From the NCBI GenBank assembly GCA_043718985.1, contig JAYSUQ010000117.1, forward strand, positions 1 through 13,903: a stretch of DNA of 13,903 nt. Direction: 5' to 3'. This DNA is from UBA4416 sp043718985. Its GTDB lineage: Bacteria; Bacteroidota; Bacteroidia; B-17B0; Aurantibacillaceae. The notes under the pieces are model-generated. The model was not told the origin of the DNA. It saw only the letters and a list, made by a program, of their open reading frames with translations, and ran no database searches. Positions 1-8,863 of this stretch are shown here, piece after piece. Both the position numbers and the translations under genes were made by a program. Positions within the stretch are counted from its first letter, which is position 1. Every line of letters starts with the position of its first letter.

Positions 1-3000
1 TATCAGCTGCTTGCACTATTAGTTTATATTTTCCATCATCGGCAAAATTTGGTTTCCACTCAATTTTGCACGAGTTATTTGGCAGTTGCGCTGGCGTAAA
101 CCGCAAAGCATTTGCAAAATAAATTCGTTTTTCAGTTTGTTGGTTTGGATATTTTATAAACACATTAAAATTTGAGGTATCATTTAATGCAAAAAACTTA
201 TTCTCATCTTTTAAGCTTACTAAAATATGTGGTTTTGATGAAATAATATCGCCATTTAAAATATGCGTGCCATCAAACGTTACATCAAGTATTGGATTTA
301 TTTTATCTGTTTCAACATTAAATGCAATGCGTGCAATGTTATTAAAATAATGTTGTTCTAGTTGATATTTATTACTTGCTGGCGAGTTTACATTTACCCA
401 CAATTGGTTTAAGCCAGCAAAATTTGCGGTATTAAATTTTATGGTATCAACAATTATTTGAGTTGGGTTAAAAGGTATTGCTTTTAATTTTTGAGGCAGT
501 TGTGTTATTAAATTATTATTACCAACTACATAGTAATTAACAACTAAACTATCTGTAAATGGCAATTTACCTATGTTTTCTATTGGTAAATTAATTATTA
601 CATTTTCGCCTTCTTGCACGTTACTTTTTATGCTAAATCCTTTTTTAGTATTAATGGCGCACTCGGGCACTTCATCATAAATTACTTGCCATTTTTTTAA
701 TTGAGGTGCTAAATGACCAATATTATCAGTCATTAACGCTACTAATTGTATTTGCGGGTAAATGGCTACATCAATATACGTGCTTAAATTATTTAAATTA
801 AAATTGGTGTTTGTTAAATTAATAGTAGGTATAGTATCTTTTTGCCCATTAGCTTTTATGCCTATTACTTTTAAATTTACGGTGTTAGCCGTTACGCCAT
901 TTTGATTTTCATATTTCCAGTGCAAACTTCCCCAATTAATGGCAGGGCCAATAATTTCGGATAACACATAACCATTACCCCATTTGGTTATCATACTATC
1001 GGCAATACTAATAGATTGGCTATTGTAGGTTCCTATCACTTCAGTAGCACTTCCTATTAAAGGCACGGCTCTTTTTTTACCAAAAATTATCATTGGCAAC
1101 GAGTCGTTTAGGGTTCTTATTTTTGCACTTCCAAATTTTTCAAATTCGTTGTATAAAGAGTTAGAATAGGTTGTTGCTTTTGAGTATTCTATATTATACG
1201 CTAATATGTAATTATTAACTGGTACGTTGTTTAAAAAAGTTTCTAAAGTTGTTTGCCAAGTGGTATCTTGAGGAGTACAAAATTCTGAAACTGCTCCAAA
1301 ATCAAAACCATAAGTAACATAATTAGCTAGCGATAAGCAATTGCCATAAACAGGGTGCCAGCCTGGTGTTGGTTGTATGGTTGTCCAAGGTTGGCCAGTA
1401 AGCGAATCAAAAATAGCAATTGTCCATCCATTTTGTGCATAGCGCCAATAATGTTTTAGGTCGCTATTAACAGTGTAACGTCTTGCAAGTAAATCACCAT
1501 CTAAATTAATTCTGTTTTGGCAAGTTAAACTCACTACATCGTTCACAAAATCGAACTTACGTTGTGGCTTTAAGTATTTTATAAATTGATAACTATTATT
1601 TTTAAATTGATGAAAATGAGCTTGCGCCCAACCTGTTTTGTTGCCTATAGTTTGAAAAGAACTCTCTCTCCACAAAATGCGATCATTTGTTGTTACAGAG
1701 TCTTTAGTTATTCGCCAAAAATAAACAGTGCTATCGGGCAGTGGCAAATTAACCTGCCACTCAACCACACCACCTGCGCTGGCAATTGTGGTACTACTTA
1801 ATGGTGTTGTAAATAAATCACTGGTATCTAATTGTAATTTATAGTTTGTTAATGGGGCAAAGGCATCTACGGTTGATGCTTTTAATATAATGGTATTTGT
1901 TTTTGGTACAATGGCATATTTATAGGGATAAACGGGTATAACATCGCCACCTGGTATAAACAAACTAACGTTGCCAGTTGTTTTATTATTGTTTTCAAAC
2001 GTTTCATCAATGTTATTAAAATAATCTATGGCAACATTAAAATTATTTAATCCAATGTGTGCTTGTAAATCTTTATAAATAAAAAATTTAAGCGTATCGC
2101 AATTGTATGGTGTTTTTATTGTTTTAAAATAAGTGGCCGAGTCGCCATTTGCAAATTGATGATGAATGAGTACAAACAACGTATCGTTAATTGCTTTACC
2201 GTTATTATAAATTTTAATATTAATGCCAATCGAATCGGTATATTTTTGAGTATTAAAAAACACACTCGCATTTGTAATTTTATAATCGGGTTTTTGTTGT
2301 GCCGATATTTTCACAGATGGGTCGCCCTCCAATGCCATATCTAAACAAGTAACTTTGGTTAAATCATCGGCCCCAATCGAGTTTATGGCGCAAGTTCGTT
2401 TAACAACATCGCCAATACCAGCGCCATATAAATTATTGGTTAAGCCTCGGTAAACTTCAGCTGAATATTGATGTAAATAATTTGTAAATCCAACCGATGC
2501 CGATGCTAAAAAAGCAATACTGCCTTTATCTTGTATAAATGTAAAATTTTCGCTGGCGCTGGTTGTAATGGGCGTGTGTATATCGCCACTGTAACACGAG
2601 TTTGCAATAAACAACGGGTATTTGCCTTTGTTGCTATAACTGTTTGGGTTATCAATTGCCTGATCGAAACCGTAGGTTGTACCGTGACCAAAAAAATTAA
2701 CAATACCAGCACCGTAATTAAATAAGCTAACCACATCAGAACTTATATTGGTTTGTATTGGCGCTGTTGAGTTTTTTTTGAAAGTGAATACGCGCGCTCC
2801 AAAATTTGGTTTAACAATTATTGCTGAATCTGCATTTAAAAACCCAGATAATTGTTGTTGCTGACCTAAATCTGTACCGCCTGCAAAGTGTAATACTCGC
2901 TTGTGCCAATCATTATTTGCATCGTCTAATTTTAAAGATGCCTCGTGCTCTATTATTTTATTTAAGTATATAAACCCTTGGTTATCGTTATTAACAGATA

Positions 3001-4639
3001 AACGACCCGTTGGTATAAATGGTGTAATTGAGTTTGCAATATTTAAACCTGCTGTAAATAAATTATCGGATGGGGGGTTGCCCATTGATGGAATTAAACA
3101 ATTATTATAATTTGCTGGCTTATCACTTATGTTTGCAAATTTTATTGATTTGCCATACAATAATAAATAATTAGGAGGCTTGGGTAAATTATCTATTAAG
3201 TAACTACAAAATTGTTTAATAGCAATTGGGTTTTTTTCGTTACCAAATGCAAACTGGTTATACAAATCATCAACATAACTTAAAACAACATGGTGCGAGC
3301 CTCCGTTAATGCTTTGCCTGTAATTTGAATATGCTATTGCCGATGTAGATACTAGTTTGTTTGCAATAATAACAAATGCCGAATCGCTACTTAAAGTGTT
3401 TAAATAATTTATAAAATAACCGTTTTGATTAACACCTTGCAGTGATGTAACTGCATTTACAAGCCCACTATTGCTTATATAACATTGCTTTTGAAAACCA
3501 TTATTTGGTATTACTACACTTAAGGTAGTTGCCGAATTTTGAAAAGAAAAATAAAGATGGTTTGTTAAATCATAAACAATTGGCGTTGCCGAACCTATAT
3601 TTAAATTTAAAAAATTTAGTGTTTGTTTTGTACTATTAATATCGTCATTTACAAAACACGTAAACTCCTGTTGGTTAAACATATTAAGTGTTTGCGGATA
3701 TTTTATACTTATGTAATGCGCTACAATACGGTTATCGGTTGCTAAAAAACCAGCGTCATTATTCCTTACAAGTTTAATATCGGGGTTCAAATTTAAATCG
3801 TTTGTAGTGAGTTGTTTTTCAATATAAATTTGTTGCTCGCCAGTAAACGTAGTATCGGTTAAATTAATGGTAGCACTTGTAGTATTTAAATATTGTAAAC
3901 TTATGTGATGATCGTAACCTAAACCAGTGCCTCGGTAACCAACACCCGAAAAACTTGCCTTTATATACACTGGTAAATTAGTTGTTTGATATAAATTAGA
4001 GTTTAACAAAAAGCTTGTTGTTTGCAATTTAGTATCGTTTAAATATTGGCCATAACCTTCGGCAACGGTAAAGCGTGGGTCGTAAATATGGCTTTGAAAA
4101 TTATAATCTGGTCCTTGTGCATAATCCGAACTTGGATTAAATATTTTTTTGGAATAAATGTAACTTGTTTGAGGATAAGCACTAAAATTAACATCGCTTT
4201 GTAATGTAACGCGCTTATTATTAGTTAAATTATTATAGGTTAAAAAGGCATAATTAGTGTCGTTAAACAATGCTTTGTAAGGGTTTGGTATGCGTGCAAT
4301 GTTGGTGTAAGCTAGCGAATCAAAAACACAATCATTTTTTTCGGCATAAAATTCTAAATAATCAGCGGCATTAAAAACACCATCTTGCTCGCCTTTTAAA
4401 TAAATGTACTGCTCTTTACCTTTAATAAAAAGTTGTAAGTTTTTTGCATTTATAGTTGATAAAGAAATGCCCGCGTTTGCAATAGTTGCCGAATCTATAC
4501 GATACAAACCCGTTTTAGGTATGCGTAATTTGTAATATTTTTGTGTATAGTTTATCCATTCGTTACCATAACCAAATTGCCCAAAACTAGTTTGGTAAAA
4601 ACAACAAAGTATAAGGCAAACAAATAGATGTTTTATCAT
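1..4639 (-). CDS. porU2: PorU2-type C25 cysteine peptidase, putative T9SS sortase (3' end cut by window edge)
   Basis: Putative second sortase of the type IX secretion system, related to gingipains and PorU. PorU cleaves the C-terminal sorting domain of cargo and attaches cargo to the cell surface; that role is known for PorU and inferred here. The frame is open for 1546 codons and runs off the left edge. Residues 1-20 are a signal peptide ending SFG. Residues 28-110 resemble the PorU N-terminal domain (WINYTQKYYKLRI, then ADYLEFYAEKND). The C25 domain lies in the middle: GRLSVNN at 545, VLHFAGG at 582, then FFGHGT with catalytic His652 and ANSCYSGD with catalytic Cys682, the gingipain order and spacing. 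About 860 more residues follow, including VYPYKYAIVP and, near the edge, DGTHILNGDIISSKPHI, which I recognise from PorU2-type proteins. The start ATG overlaps the stop of the upstream porV2-like gene as ATGA, which supports this start. The unseen end probably holds a short C-terminal domain. Confidence 0.92.
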   Translation of the reverse strand, partial: MIKHLFVCLILCCFYQTSFGQFGYGNEWINYTQKYYKLRIPKTGLYRIDSATIANAGISLSTINAKNLQLFIKGKEQYIYLKGEQDGVFNAADYLEFYAEKNDCVFDSLAYTNIARIPNPYKALFNDTNYAFLTYNNLTNNKRVTLQSDVNFSAYPQTSYIYSKKIFNPSSDYAQGPDYNFQSHIYDPRFTVAEGYGQYLNDTKLQTTSFLLNSNLYQTTNLPVYIKASFSGVGYRGTGLGYDHHISLQYLNTTSATINLTDTTFTGEQQIYIEKQLTTNDLNLNPDIKLVRNNDAGFLATDNRIVAHYISIKYPQTLNMFNQQEFTCFVNDDINSTKQTLNFLNLNIGSATPIVYDLTNHLYFSFQNSATTLSVVIPNNGFQKQCYISNSGLVNAVTSLQGVNQNGYFINYLNTLSSDSAFVIIANKLVSTSAIAYSNYRQSINGGSHHVVLSYVDDLYNQFAFGNEKNPIAIKQFCSYLIDNLPKPPNYLLLYGKSIKFANISDKPANYNNCLIPSMGNPPSDNLFTAGLNIANSITPFIPTGRLSVNNDNQGFIYLNKIIEHEASLKLDDANNDWHKRVLHFAGGTDLGQQQQLSGFLNADSAIIVKPNFGARVFTFKKNSTAPIQTNISSDVVSLFNYGAGIVNFFGHGTTYGFDQAIDNPNSYSNKGKYPLFIANSCYSGDIHTPITTSASENFTFIQDKGSIAFLASASVGFTNYLHQYSAEVYRGLTNNLYGAGIGDVVKRTCAINSIGADDLTKVTCLDMALEGDPSVKISAQQKPDYKITNASVFFNTQKYTDSIGINIKIYNNGKAINDTLFVLIHHQFANGDSATYFKTIKTPYNCDTLKFFIYKDLQAHIGLNNFNVAIDYFNNIDETFENNNKTTGNVSLFIPGGDVIPVYPYKYAIVPKTNTIILKASTVDAFAPLTNYKLQLDTSDLFTTPLSSTTIASAGGVVEWQVNLPLPDSTVYFWRITKDSVTTNDRILWRESSFQTIGNKTGWAQAHFHQFKNNSYQFIKYLKPQRKFDFVNDVVSLTCQNRINLDGDLLARRYTVNSDLKHYWRYAQNGWTIAIFDSLTGQPWTTIQPTPGWHPVYGNCLSLANYVTYGFDFGAVSEFCTPQDTTWQTTLETFLNNVPVNNYILAYNIEYSKATTYSNSLYNEFEKFGSAKIRTLNDSLPMIIFGKKRAVPLIGSATEVIGTYNSQSISIADSMITKWGNGYVLSEIIGPAINWGSLHWKYENQNGVTANTVNLKVIGIKANGQKDTIPTINLTNTNFNLNNLSTYIDVAIYPQIQLVALMTDNIGHLAPQLKKWQVIYDEVPECAINTKKGFSIKSNVQEGENVIINLPIENIGKLPFTDSLVVNYYVVGNNNLITQLPQKLKAIPFNPTQIIVDTIKFNTANFAGLNQLWVNVNSPASNKYQLEQHYFNNIARIAFNVETDKINPILDVTFDGTHILNGDIISSKPHILVSLKDENKFFALNDTSNFNVFIKYPNQQTEKRIYFANALRFTPAQLPNNSCKIEWKPNFADDGKYKLIVQAAD
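4636..4639 (-). promoter_or_regulatory. ATGA start/stop overlap coupling porV2 to porU2
   Basis: On the minus strand ATGA holds the porU2 start (ATG) and the porV2 stop (TGA). Such overlaps usually mean reinitiation by the same ribosome and roughly matched amounts of the two proteins. The position is seen directly; coupling is inferred. It also fixes the porU2 start. Confidence 0.7.
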
Positions 4640-5715
4640 TTTAAAATATTTTTATTGATATCAATTTTTATTGTAAAAATATGTGAGTATAAAGAAGTTG
4701 ATGCATTACCAATATTTGTCATCGCATAATCTAACGCAAAAATTTTATATTTTAAACCAACACCAATGTTTGGCTGCATGGTAGTTATATCTTTTCCTTT
4801 TATTGATTTATTTTTTTGAATGTTTCCTATTCCACCCCTTAAATAAATAACGCCTTTGTAGCCAACCTCAGCGCCTAATGCAGGCTCCATACTCCAAGCT
4901 TTTGTTTTAATTACGGTGTTTCGTTTTCCATCAAACGTGTTTATAAAATTTAATTCGCCAGCTATTGATATTTTATCTTGCCAAACATAAACTGTGCGAG
5001 TGGCTCCTAAAATTAGTTTTGGTGTTGTAATTTCTAACGAGTTACTTGGTATATCGTTACCCGTAACTGCAAATGTTTGTTTTACTTCGGGCGATAAATT
5101 ATAACTCCACGCATTAAACGTTCCTGTAATATCTCGGCCCATTGCTGCAAAACGCCATTTTTTATAATCATACATTGCTCCTGCATCTAAACCAAAACCC
5201 CAAGCGCCACCAAACTCGCCTAACTTACGGCGAATAATTTTTGCATTAGCACCAATTTTAATGCCTTTTAATTGGGTTATGTTTCGGGCATACGATAATA
5301 GCACCGCCGCATCAACTGCGTTAAATGATTTTAAACGCGAATAATCTACGTTTCCATTTGCATCAACTAGTTCGGTAGTGTTTGGTATATTATCTACGCC
5401 AAAACGAACAAATGTAATACCTGCAACACTATTACTATCAATTCGTTTTGATGCGCCAACATAATCGTATTTAGCAATGCCTGCAAAATACTCGGCATGC
5501 ATAACACCAATTTGCAAATTACTTTTTTGTAGTAGTAAACCCGATGGGTTCCAATAACCCGCAGTTACATCGCTTACCGATGCCACATTTGCATTTGCCA
5601 TTGATAAGGCGCGTGCCCCTACCCCAACATTTAAAAACTCGTTACTGTATTTTGCTACTTGAGCAATTGTAGTAAAACTAAACCCGCTGATTAAAATTAA
5701 AATTATTCGTTGCAT
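4636..5715 (-). CDS. porV2: PorV/PorQ family outer-membrane protein, PorV2-type T9SS component
   Basis: 359-residue beta-barrel protein of the PorV/PorQ family. PorV shuttles T9SS cargo from the translocon to the PorU sortase at the outer membrane; the same task for a PorU2-type enzyme is inferred here. Residues 1 to about 18 form a signal peptide (hydrophobic run ending TTIAQ). The family hallmark follows: NEFLNVGVGARALSMANANV, then a YWNPSGLL motif near residue 55. The remainder shows the alternating pattern of amphipathic strands (GIKIGANAKIIRR, YKIFALDYAMTNIG) expected of a barrel. The length fits the family. Its TGA stop shares bases with the ATG of the C25 peptidase (ATGA), so the two are probably translated together. 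PorV or PorQ proper are alternatives, but pairing with a PorU2-like protein favours PorV2. Confidence 0.9.
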   Translation of the reverse strand: MQRIILILISGFSFTTIAQVAKYSNEFLNVGVGARALSMANANVASVSDVTAGYWNPSGLLLQKSNLQIGVMHAEYFAGIAKYDYVGASKRIDSNSVAGITFVRFGVDNIPNTTELVDANGNVDYSRLKSFNAVDAAVLLSYARNITQLKGIKIGANAKIIRRKLGEFGGAWGFGLDAGAMYDYKKWRFAAMGRDITGTFNAWSYNLSPEVKQTFAVTGNDIPSNSLEITTPKLILGATRTVYVWQDKISIAGELNFINTFDGKRNTVIKTKAWSMEPALGAEVGYKGVIYLRGGIGNIQKNKSIKGKDITTMQPNIGVGLKYKIFALDYAMTNIGNASTSLYSHIFTIKIDINKNILK

Positions 5716-5774
5716 ATCTAATTAAATAAAGTTACATAAATTAATGTTAAGTTTAAAACGAATTACACCCTTTT
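5716..5774 (-). promoter_or_regulatory. 59-base spacer, possible separate promoter for porV2-porU2
   Basis: This is the only sizeable gap in the minus-strand run. On the minus strand it contains TAACTTTA at 5734-5727, one base off the Bacteroidota -7 consensus TAnnTTTG, 12 bases before the porV2 start. No TTG lies at the matching -33 distance, and such near-matches are common in DNA this A/T-rich. No hairpin followed by a T run is visible, so a terminator here is not supported and readthrough from the acyltransferase pair is possible. Confidence 0.2.
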
Positions 5775-6698
5775 TTATTGTCTTAACTTAAAATATAACG
5801 CAAAACTGGTGGTGAATTTTTGCGCACCCTGGTAATTTAAATGAAACTTATCTGAAAAATAATTTGGTTGCGCGCAAATAGTAGAATCTGTATAATCAAT
5901 AAACGGCAAATTATTTATTACAGAAATATTTTTAATACTATTTGATAGTTTAGTTTTATACGCATTATTTTTGAGTGCCCCACTACTTATTGGTGTAGCC
6001 ACTAAACACAATTTAATGTTATTTTTTTTCGAAAACTGTATAATCGAATCTGTGTAGTTTCTATTAACGATATTTATATAGTCACTTTCTGTTTCAACAA
6101 AATCAGCAACCGACTCGGCAATTACATTTTTATAAAAGCCTTTATGCCAAAGTGTATCGTATTTGCCAGCTATGTTAAACCAACCGTGCAACGATGCACT
6201 TAAAAAATTTAATTGAGTGTGTGGCAATGATTGCAATGGATTTGCATAAAAAAAATAACACCTACCATCAATAGCATTTAAGTTTTTTAGCAAATAATTA
6301 TTATTAAAATACGGAAATAAATTAGCACAGTTTTGCAACTTATCGTTTTCATTTTGTAACCAAAAATAATCTATCGCATAAATTAAATGTGTTGGTTTTT
6401 TATGCTGTTGGCAATAGGTTTTTAATAATGTAAAACTCATTTTTGGCCAAGCTCCACTCATACCTAAATTATAACTGTTTTGGCCTGTAATATCATCAAA
6501 AACTTGTGTGTCAAAATGCATTTCGGCTCGCGATGACCCTAAAAACAATACATTAAAATTATTATTCTTGTTTTCAAACAACTCATTATATTTATTAAAA
6601 ACACCAGCTTTGTTTTTTTTAACACCTACATATAAAAAATAACGGTAAGCAAATAATAAACCTAAAAAAAAAACACTATATGCAACTACTTTTTTCAT
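5775..6698 (-). CDS. Membrane-anchored SGNH-like hydrolase/acetyltransferase-like protein, MBOAT partner
   Basis: 307-residue protein with one N-terminal membrane anchor (residues 5-24) and the rest predicted outside the inner membrane. SGNH-type landmarks are visible: LFLGSSRAEMHF around residues 51-62, giving a candidate nucleophile Ser56 in a GSS variant of the GDSL block; YNLGMSG at 76-82; and a C-terminal SDKFHLNYQG with Asp283 and His286 in the DxxH arrangement. Proteins of this shape (AlgJ/AlgX, DltD, PatB types) finish extracytoplasmic acyl transfer begun by an MBOAT protein. Its start codon overlaps the MBOAT stop as TAATG, which supports that pairing. The substrate cannot be read from the sequence; a surface or exported glycan is the likeliest. 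The class is fairly firm, the exact reaction (transfer or hydrolysis) is not. Confidence 0.75.
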   Translation of the reverse strand: MKKVVAYSVFFLGLLFAYRYFLYVGVKKNKAGVFNKYNELFENKNNNFNVLFLGSSRAEMHFDTQVFDDITGQNSYNLGMSGAWPKMSFTLLKTYCQQHKKPTHLIYAIDYFWLQNENDKLQNCANLFPYFNNNYLLKNLNAIDGRCYFFYANPLQSLPHTQLNFLSASLHGWFNIAGKYDTLWHKGFYKNVIAESVADFVETESDYINIVNRNYTDSIIQFSKKNNIKLCLVATPISSGALKNNAYKTKLSNSIKNISVINNLPFIDYTDSTICAQPNYFSDKFHLNYQGAQKFTTSFALYFKLRQ

Positions 6699-6700
6699 TA
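6696..6700 (-). promoter_or_regulatory. TAATG overlap coupling MBOAT gene to SGNH gene
   Basis: The MBOAT stop TAA (6700-6698) shares one base with the ATG (6698-6696) of the SGNH-like gene. This arrangement favours termination-reinitiation and supports joint function. The overlap is seen; the coupling is inferred. Confidence 0.65.
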
Positions 6701-8101
6701 AAACTGAAAATAAATAAAACTAACTGAGTTAAAATTACCAAAACAAAAAACCAAACAAAGTAAGGATATATAAAATATTGGAATTGTAATTTGTTGTTTA
6801 AACTGCGATGGTTTATAAAACACAAACTCTTCTTGCAACTCCTTTAAAAACAATATTAATAACAAGGCAATTATTAATACATAATATAATTTATCGTTTA
6901 AATTAAAAAGGTGATTTACGCCATTTGTAAACGAAAAATTTACAACTATTTGCTTATAAATAACTAACAAATCGCTTATTGAGTTTGCCCTAAATGCTAT
7001 AAAAAACAAAGAGATAAAAAATAAAGTATAGGCCCATTTTAGTATACGGGGTAGCTGCATTGTTTTGTTTAGTGTTATATGTTCTAATAAATAAAACAAG
7101 CCATTTAATAAGCCCCAAACTATAAATGTAAAATTGGCACCGTGCCACAAGCCACTTAACACAAACACTAGTAAAATATTAAACACCCATTTTGTTGCGG
7201 TTACTTTATTACCACCTATTGATATGTACACATACTCTTTAAACCAGTTAGTTAAACTTATGTGGTGCCGTTGCCAATAATTAGTTACCGATGTTGCTAA
7301 TAATGGTCGTTGCCAATTTAAATTTAAGTTTAAGTTAAACAGTTTTGCTACTCCAATTGCAATATCCGAGTAGCCCGAAAAATCGGCATATAACTGTACC
7401 AAAAACAAAAAAGCTATCAGTAAATATTCAATAGAGTTAAAATTAATAGGCAAATTGTTAAACACTTTATTTACAACAATAGCAACATTATCGGCAATTA
7501 CCATTTTTTTAAAAAAACCCCAAATAATTAATTTTATTGCATTTTGCCAATCAATATTTTTAAAAAAACGAGTTTGCTTTAACTGAGGCATTAAACTATT
7601 GTGTTTAACAATTGGGCCAGCAACCATGTGTGGAAAAAACGACACATACAACAAAAAATTAACCAAGGTATCATCTGTCTTATATTTTTTACGATAAACA
7701 TCAATTGTATAACTGATAGATTGAAACGTGTAAAACGACAAACCTGCAGGAATAATAAAATTTGATAAAAACAAAGGTTTATCTAAAAATAACGATAACC
7801 CCGAGTTATAAAAAAATACAAAATATTTAAAAACAAATAAAACCCCAATATTACTTAACACACTAACAACTAATAATAGTTTGCGTTTGTTTTTTATTTC
7901 GGTTTTAGCAATACACCTTGCCAAATAAAAATCGAAAGCCGAAGTGCCAATTAGTAATAATAAAAACCAAGGATTATAAGAAAAATAAAAATAATAAGAG
8001 GCAACTAATAAAAACACATTTCTGTTTTTTGCAGCTAACAACCAATAACCAGCAAATACGCAAGGCAAAAAAACTAAAAACAGTATCGAATTAAATAACA
8101 T
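6698..8101 (-). CDS. MBOAT family membrane-bound O-acyltransferase (AlgI/DltB-like)
   Basis: 467-residue inner-membrane protein with about ten hydrophobic segments. MBOAT proteins of this group pass an acyl group, usually acetyl, across the membrane to a polysaccharide or other envelope acceptor. The family signatures are present in order: FIIPAGLSFYTFQSISYTID near 115-134, SFFPHMVAGPI near 154-164, QLYADFSGYSDIAIG at 236-250, NYWQRHHISLTNWFKEYVYI at 274-293, and SGLWHGANFTFIVWG at 316-330, where His320 is the expected catalytic histidine. The length matches the AlgI-type family (about 460-520). It heads the minus-strand run, with its start only 48 bases from the divergent pssA start, and overlaps the SGNH-like gene by one base. 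The acceptor is unknown; an exopolysaccharide, LPS or other surface glycan is the best guess. Confidence 0.92.
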   Translation of the reverse strand: MLFNSILFLVFLPCVFAGYWLLAAKNRNVFLLVASYYFYFSYNPWFLLLLIGTSAFDFYLARCIAKTEIKNKRKLLLVVSVLSNIGVLFVFKYFVFFYNSGLSLFLDKPLFLSNFIIPAGLSFYTFQSISYTIDVYRKKYKTDDTLVNFLLYVSFFPHMVAGPIVKHNSLMPQLKQTRFFKNIDWQNAIKLIIWGFFKKMVIADNVAIVVNKVFNNLPINFNSIEYLLIAFLFLVQLYADFSGYSDIAIGVAKLFNLNLNLNWQRPLLATSVTNYWQRHHISLTNWFKEYVYISIGGNKVTATKWVFNILLVFVLSGLWHGANFTFIVWGLLNGLFYLLEHITLNKTMQLPRILKWAYTLFFISLFFIAFRANSISDLLVIYKQIVVNFSFTNGVNHLFNLNDKLYYVLIIALLLILFLKELQEEFVFYKPSQFKQQITIPIFYISLLCLVFCFGNFNSVSFIYFQF

Positions 8102-8149
8102 TTGGGTAAATATACAAACGATTTAATTTATATATATTTACATCACAAA
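8102..8149. promoter_or_regulatory. 48-base divergent intergenic region, presumed promoters for MBOAT gene and pssA
   Basis: Two genes start outward from this gap, so promoters for both must lie here or within the opposite gene. It is nearly all A/T. A TATATTTA, one base off the Bacteroidota -7 consensus TAnnTTTG, lies at 8133-8140 on the plus strand, and a similar TATATTTA can be read on the minus strand near 8115-8108. Neither has a well-spaced TTG at -33. Start sites cannot be placed. No Shine-Dalgarno sequence precedes pssA, as is usual in this phylum. Confidence 0.4.
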
Positions 8150-8863
8150 ATGAACATAAAAAAACACATACCAAACACCATAACTTGTGGCAATTTATTT
8201 TGCGGTTGCCTAGCAATTGTACAAGCTTTTAACGGCAATTTAGTTTGGGCTGCCTACTTGGTTATTATTGCTGCCATTTTAGATTTTTTTGACGGTTTTG
8301 CTGCTCGTATCTTAAACGTTAGCTCTGCAATTGGTAAAGATTTAGATAGCCTTGCCGATATGGTAACATTTGGTGTTGTGCCTGGGGTAATTATTTACCA
8401 ACTATTAATTATAACCGAATCTTTTTCGAGGCAATATGTTTTTTTAAGTACACATAATTGGATAAATTATTCGGCTTTTATTTTAACTGTTTTTTCGTGC
8501 ATTAGATTAGCAAAATTTAATAACGATACTAGGCAAACAAATTCATTTATTGGTGTGCCAACTCCTGCCATTGCATTGTTTTGGTGTTCGTTAGTATTAA
8601 TACCTAATAGTTTAACTTCTACAATTATAACTCCATACTCTGTTTTTATAGCAATTGTTATTTGTTCCTTTTTATTAATATCCGAAATTCCGCTATTTGC
8701 ACTAAAATTTAAACACTTTAAGTTTGCAGGTAACCAAATTAGGTTTGTTTTTTTAGCTACTAGTGTTTTGTTATTAATGATACTTCAGTTTAGCGCAATT
8801 CCAATTATAATAGTGTTATATGTTTTAGTAAGTATAGCTCACAATTTATTAACTAAAAACTAA
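8150..8863 (+). CDS. pssA: CDP-diacylglycerol--serine O-phosphatidyltransferase
   Basis: 237-residue inner-membrane enzyme joining CDP-diacylglycerol and L-serine to give phosphatidylserine and CMP, the step leading to phosphatidylethanolamine. The CDP-alcohol phosphatidyltransferase signature is complete: Asp48-Gly49, Ala52-Arg53, Gly62, Asp66 and Asp70, matching DGxxARx8GxxxDxxxD. The N-terminus HIPNTITCGNLFCGCLAI is typical of the PssA branch rather than PgsA. Several hydrophobic segments follow the motif. I start at the ATG at 8150, giving MNIKKHIPNTIT. An in-frame TTG 16 codons upstream would abut the MBOAT start and add a hydrophilic tail unlike the family, so I reject it. It stands alone on the plus strand; the next gene begins 200 bases later. 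Confidence 0.92.
   Translation: MNIKKHIPNTITCGNLFCGCLAIVQAFNGNLVWAAYLVIIAAILDFFDGFAARILNVSSAIGKDLDSLADMVTFGVVPGVIIYQLLIITESFSRQYVFLSTHNWINYSAFILTVFSCIRLAKFNNDTRQTNSFIGVPTPAIALFWCSLVLIPNSLTSTIITPYSVFIAIVICSFLLISEIPLFALKFKHFKFAGNQIRFVFLATSVLLLMILQFSAIPIIIVLYVLVSIAHNLLTKN

Noticed and set aside
1586..3110. Short plus-strand open frames (for example 1586-1801, 2156-2344, 2531-2725, 2901-3110) and one minus-strand frame at 2506-2736
   Set aside because: They lie inside the fully open porU2 frame, have no recognisable domains, and their composition fits shadow frames of that gene.
8102..8149. Upstream TTG start adding 16 residues to pssA
   Set aside because: It would abut the MBOAT start, adds a non-conserved hydrophilic tail, and the ATG at 8150 gives the typical PssA N-terminus.
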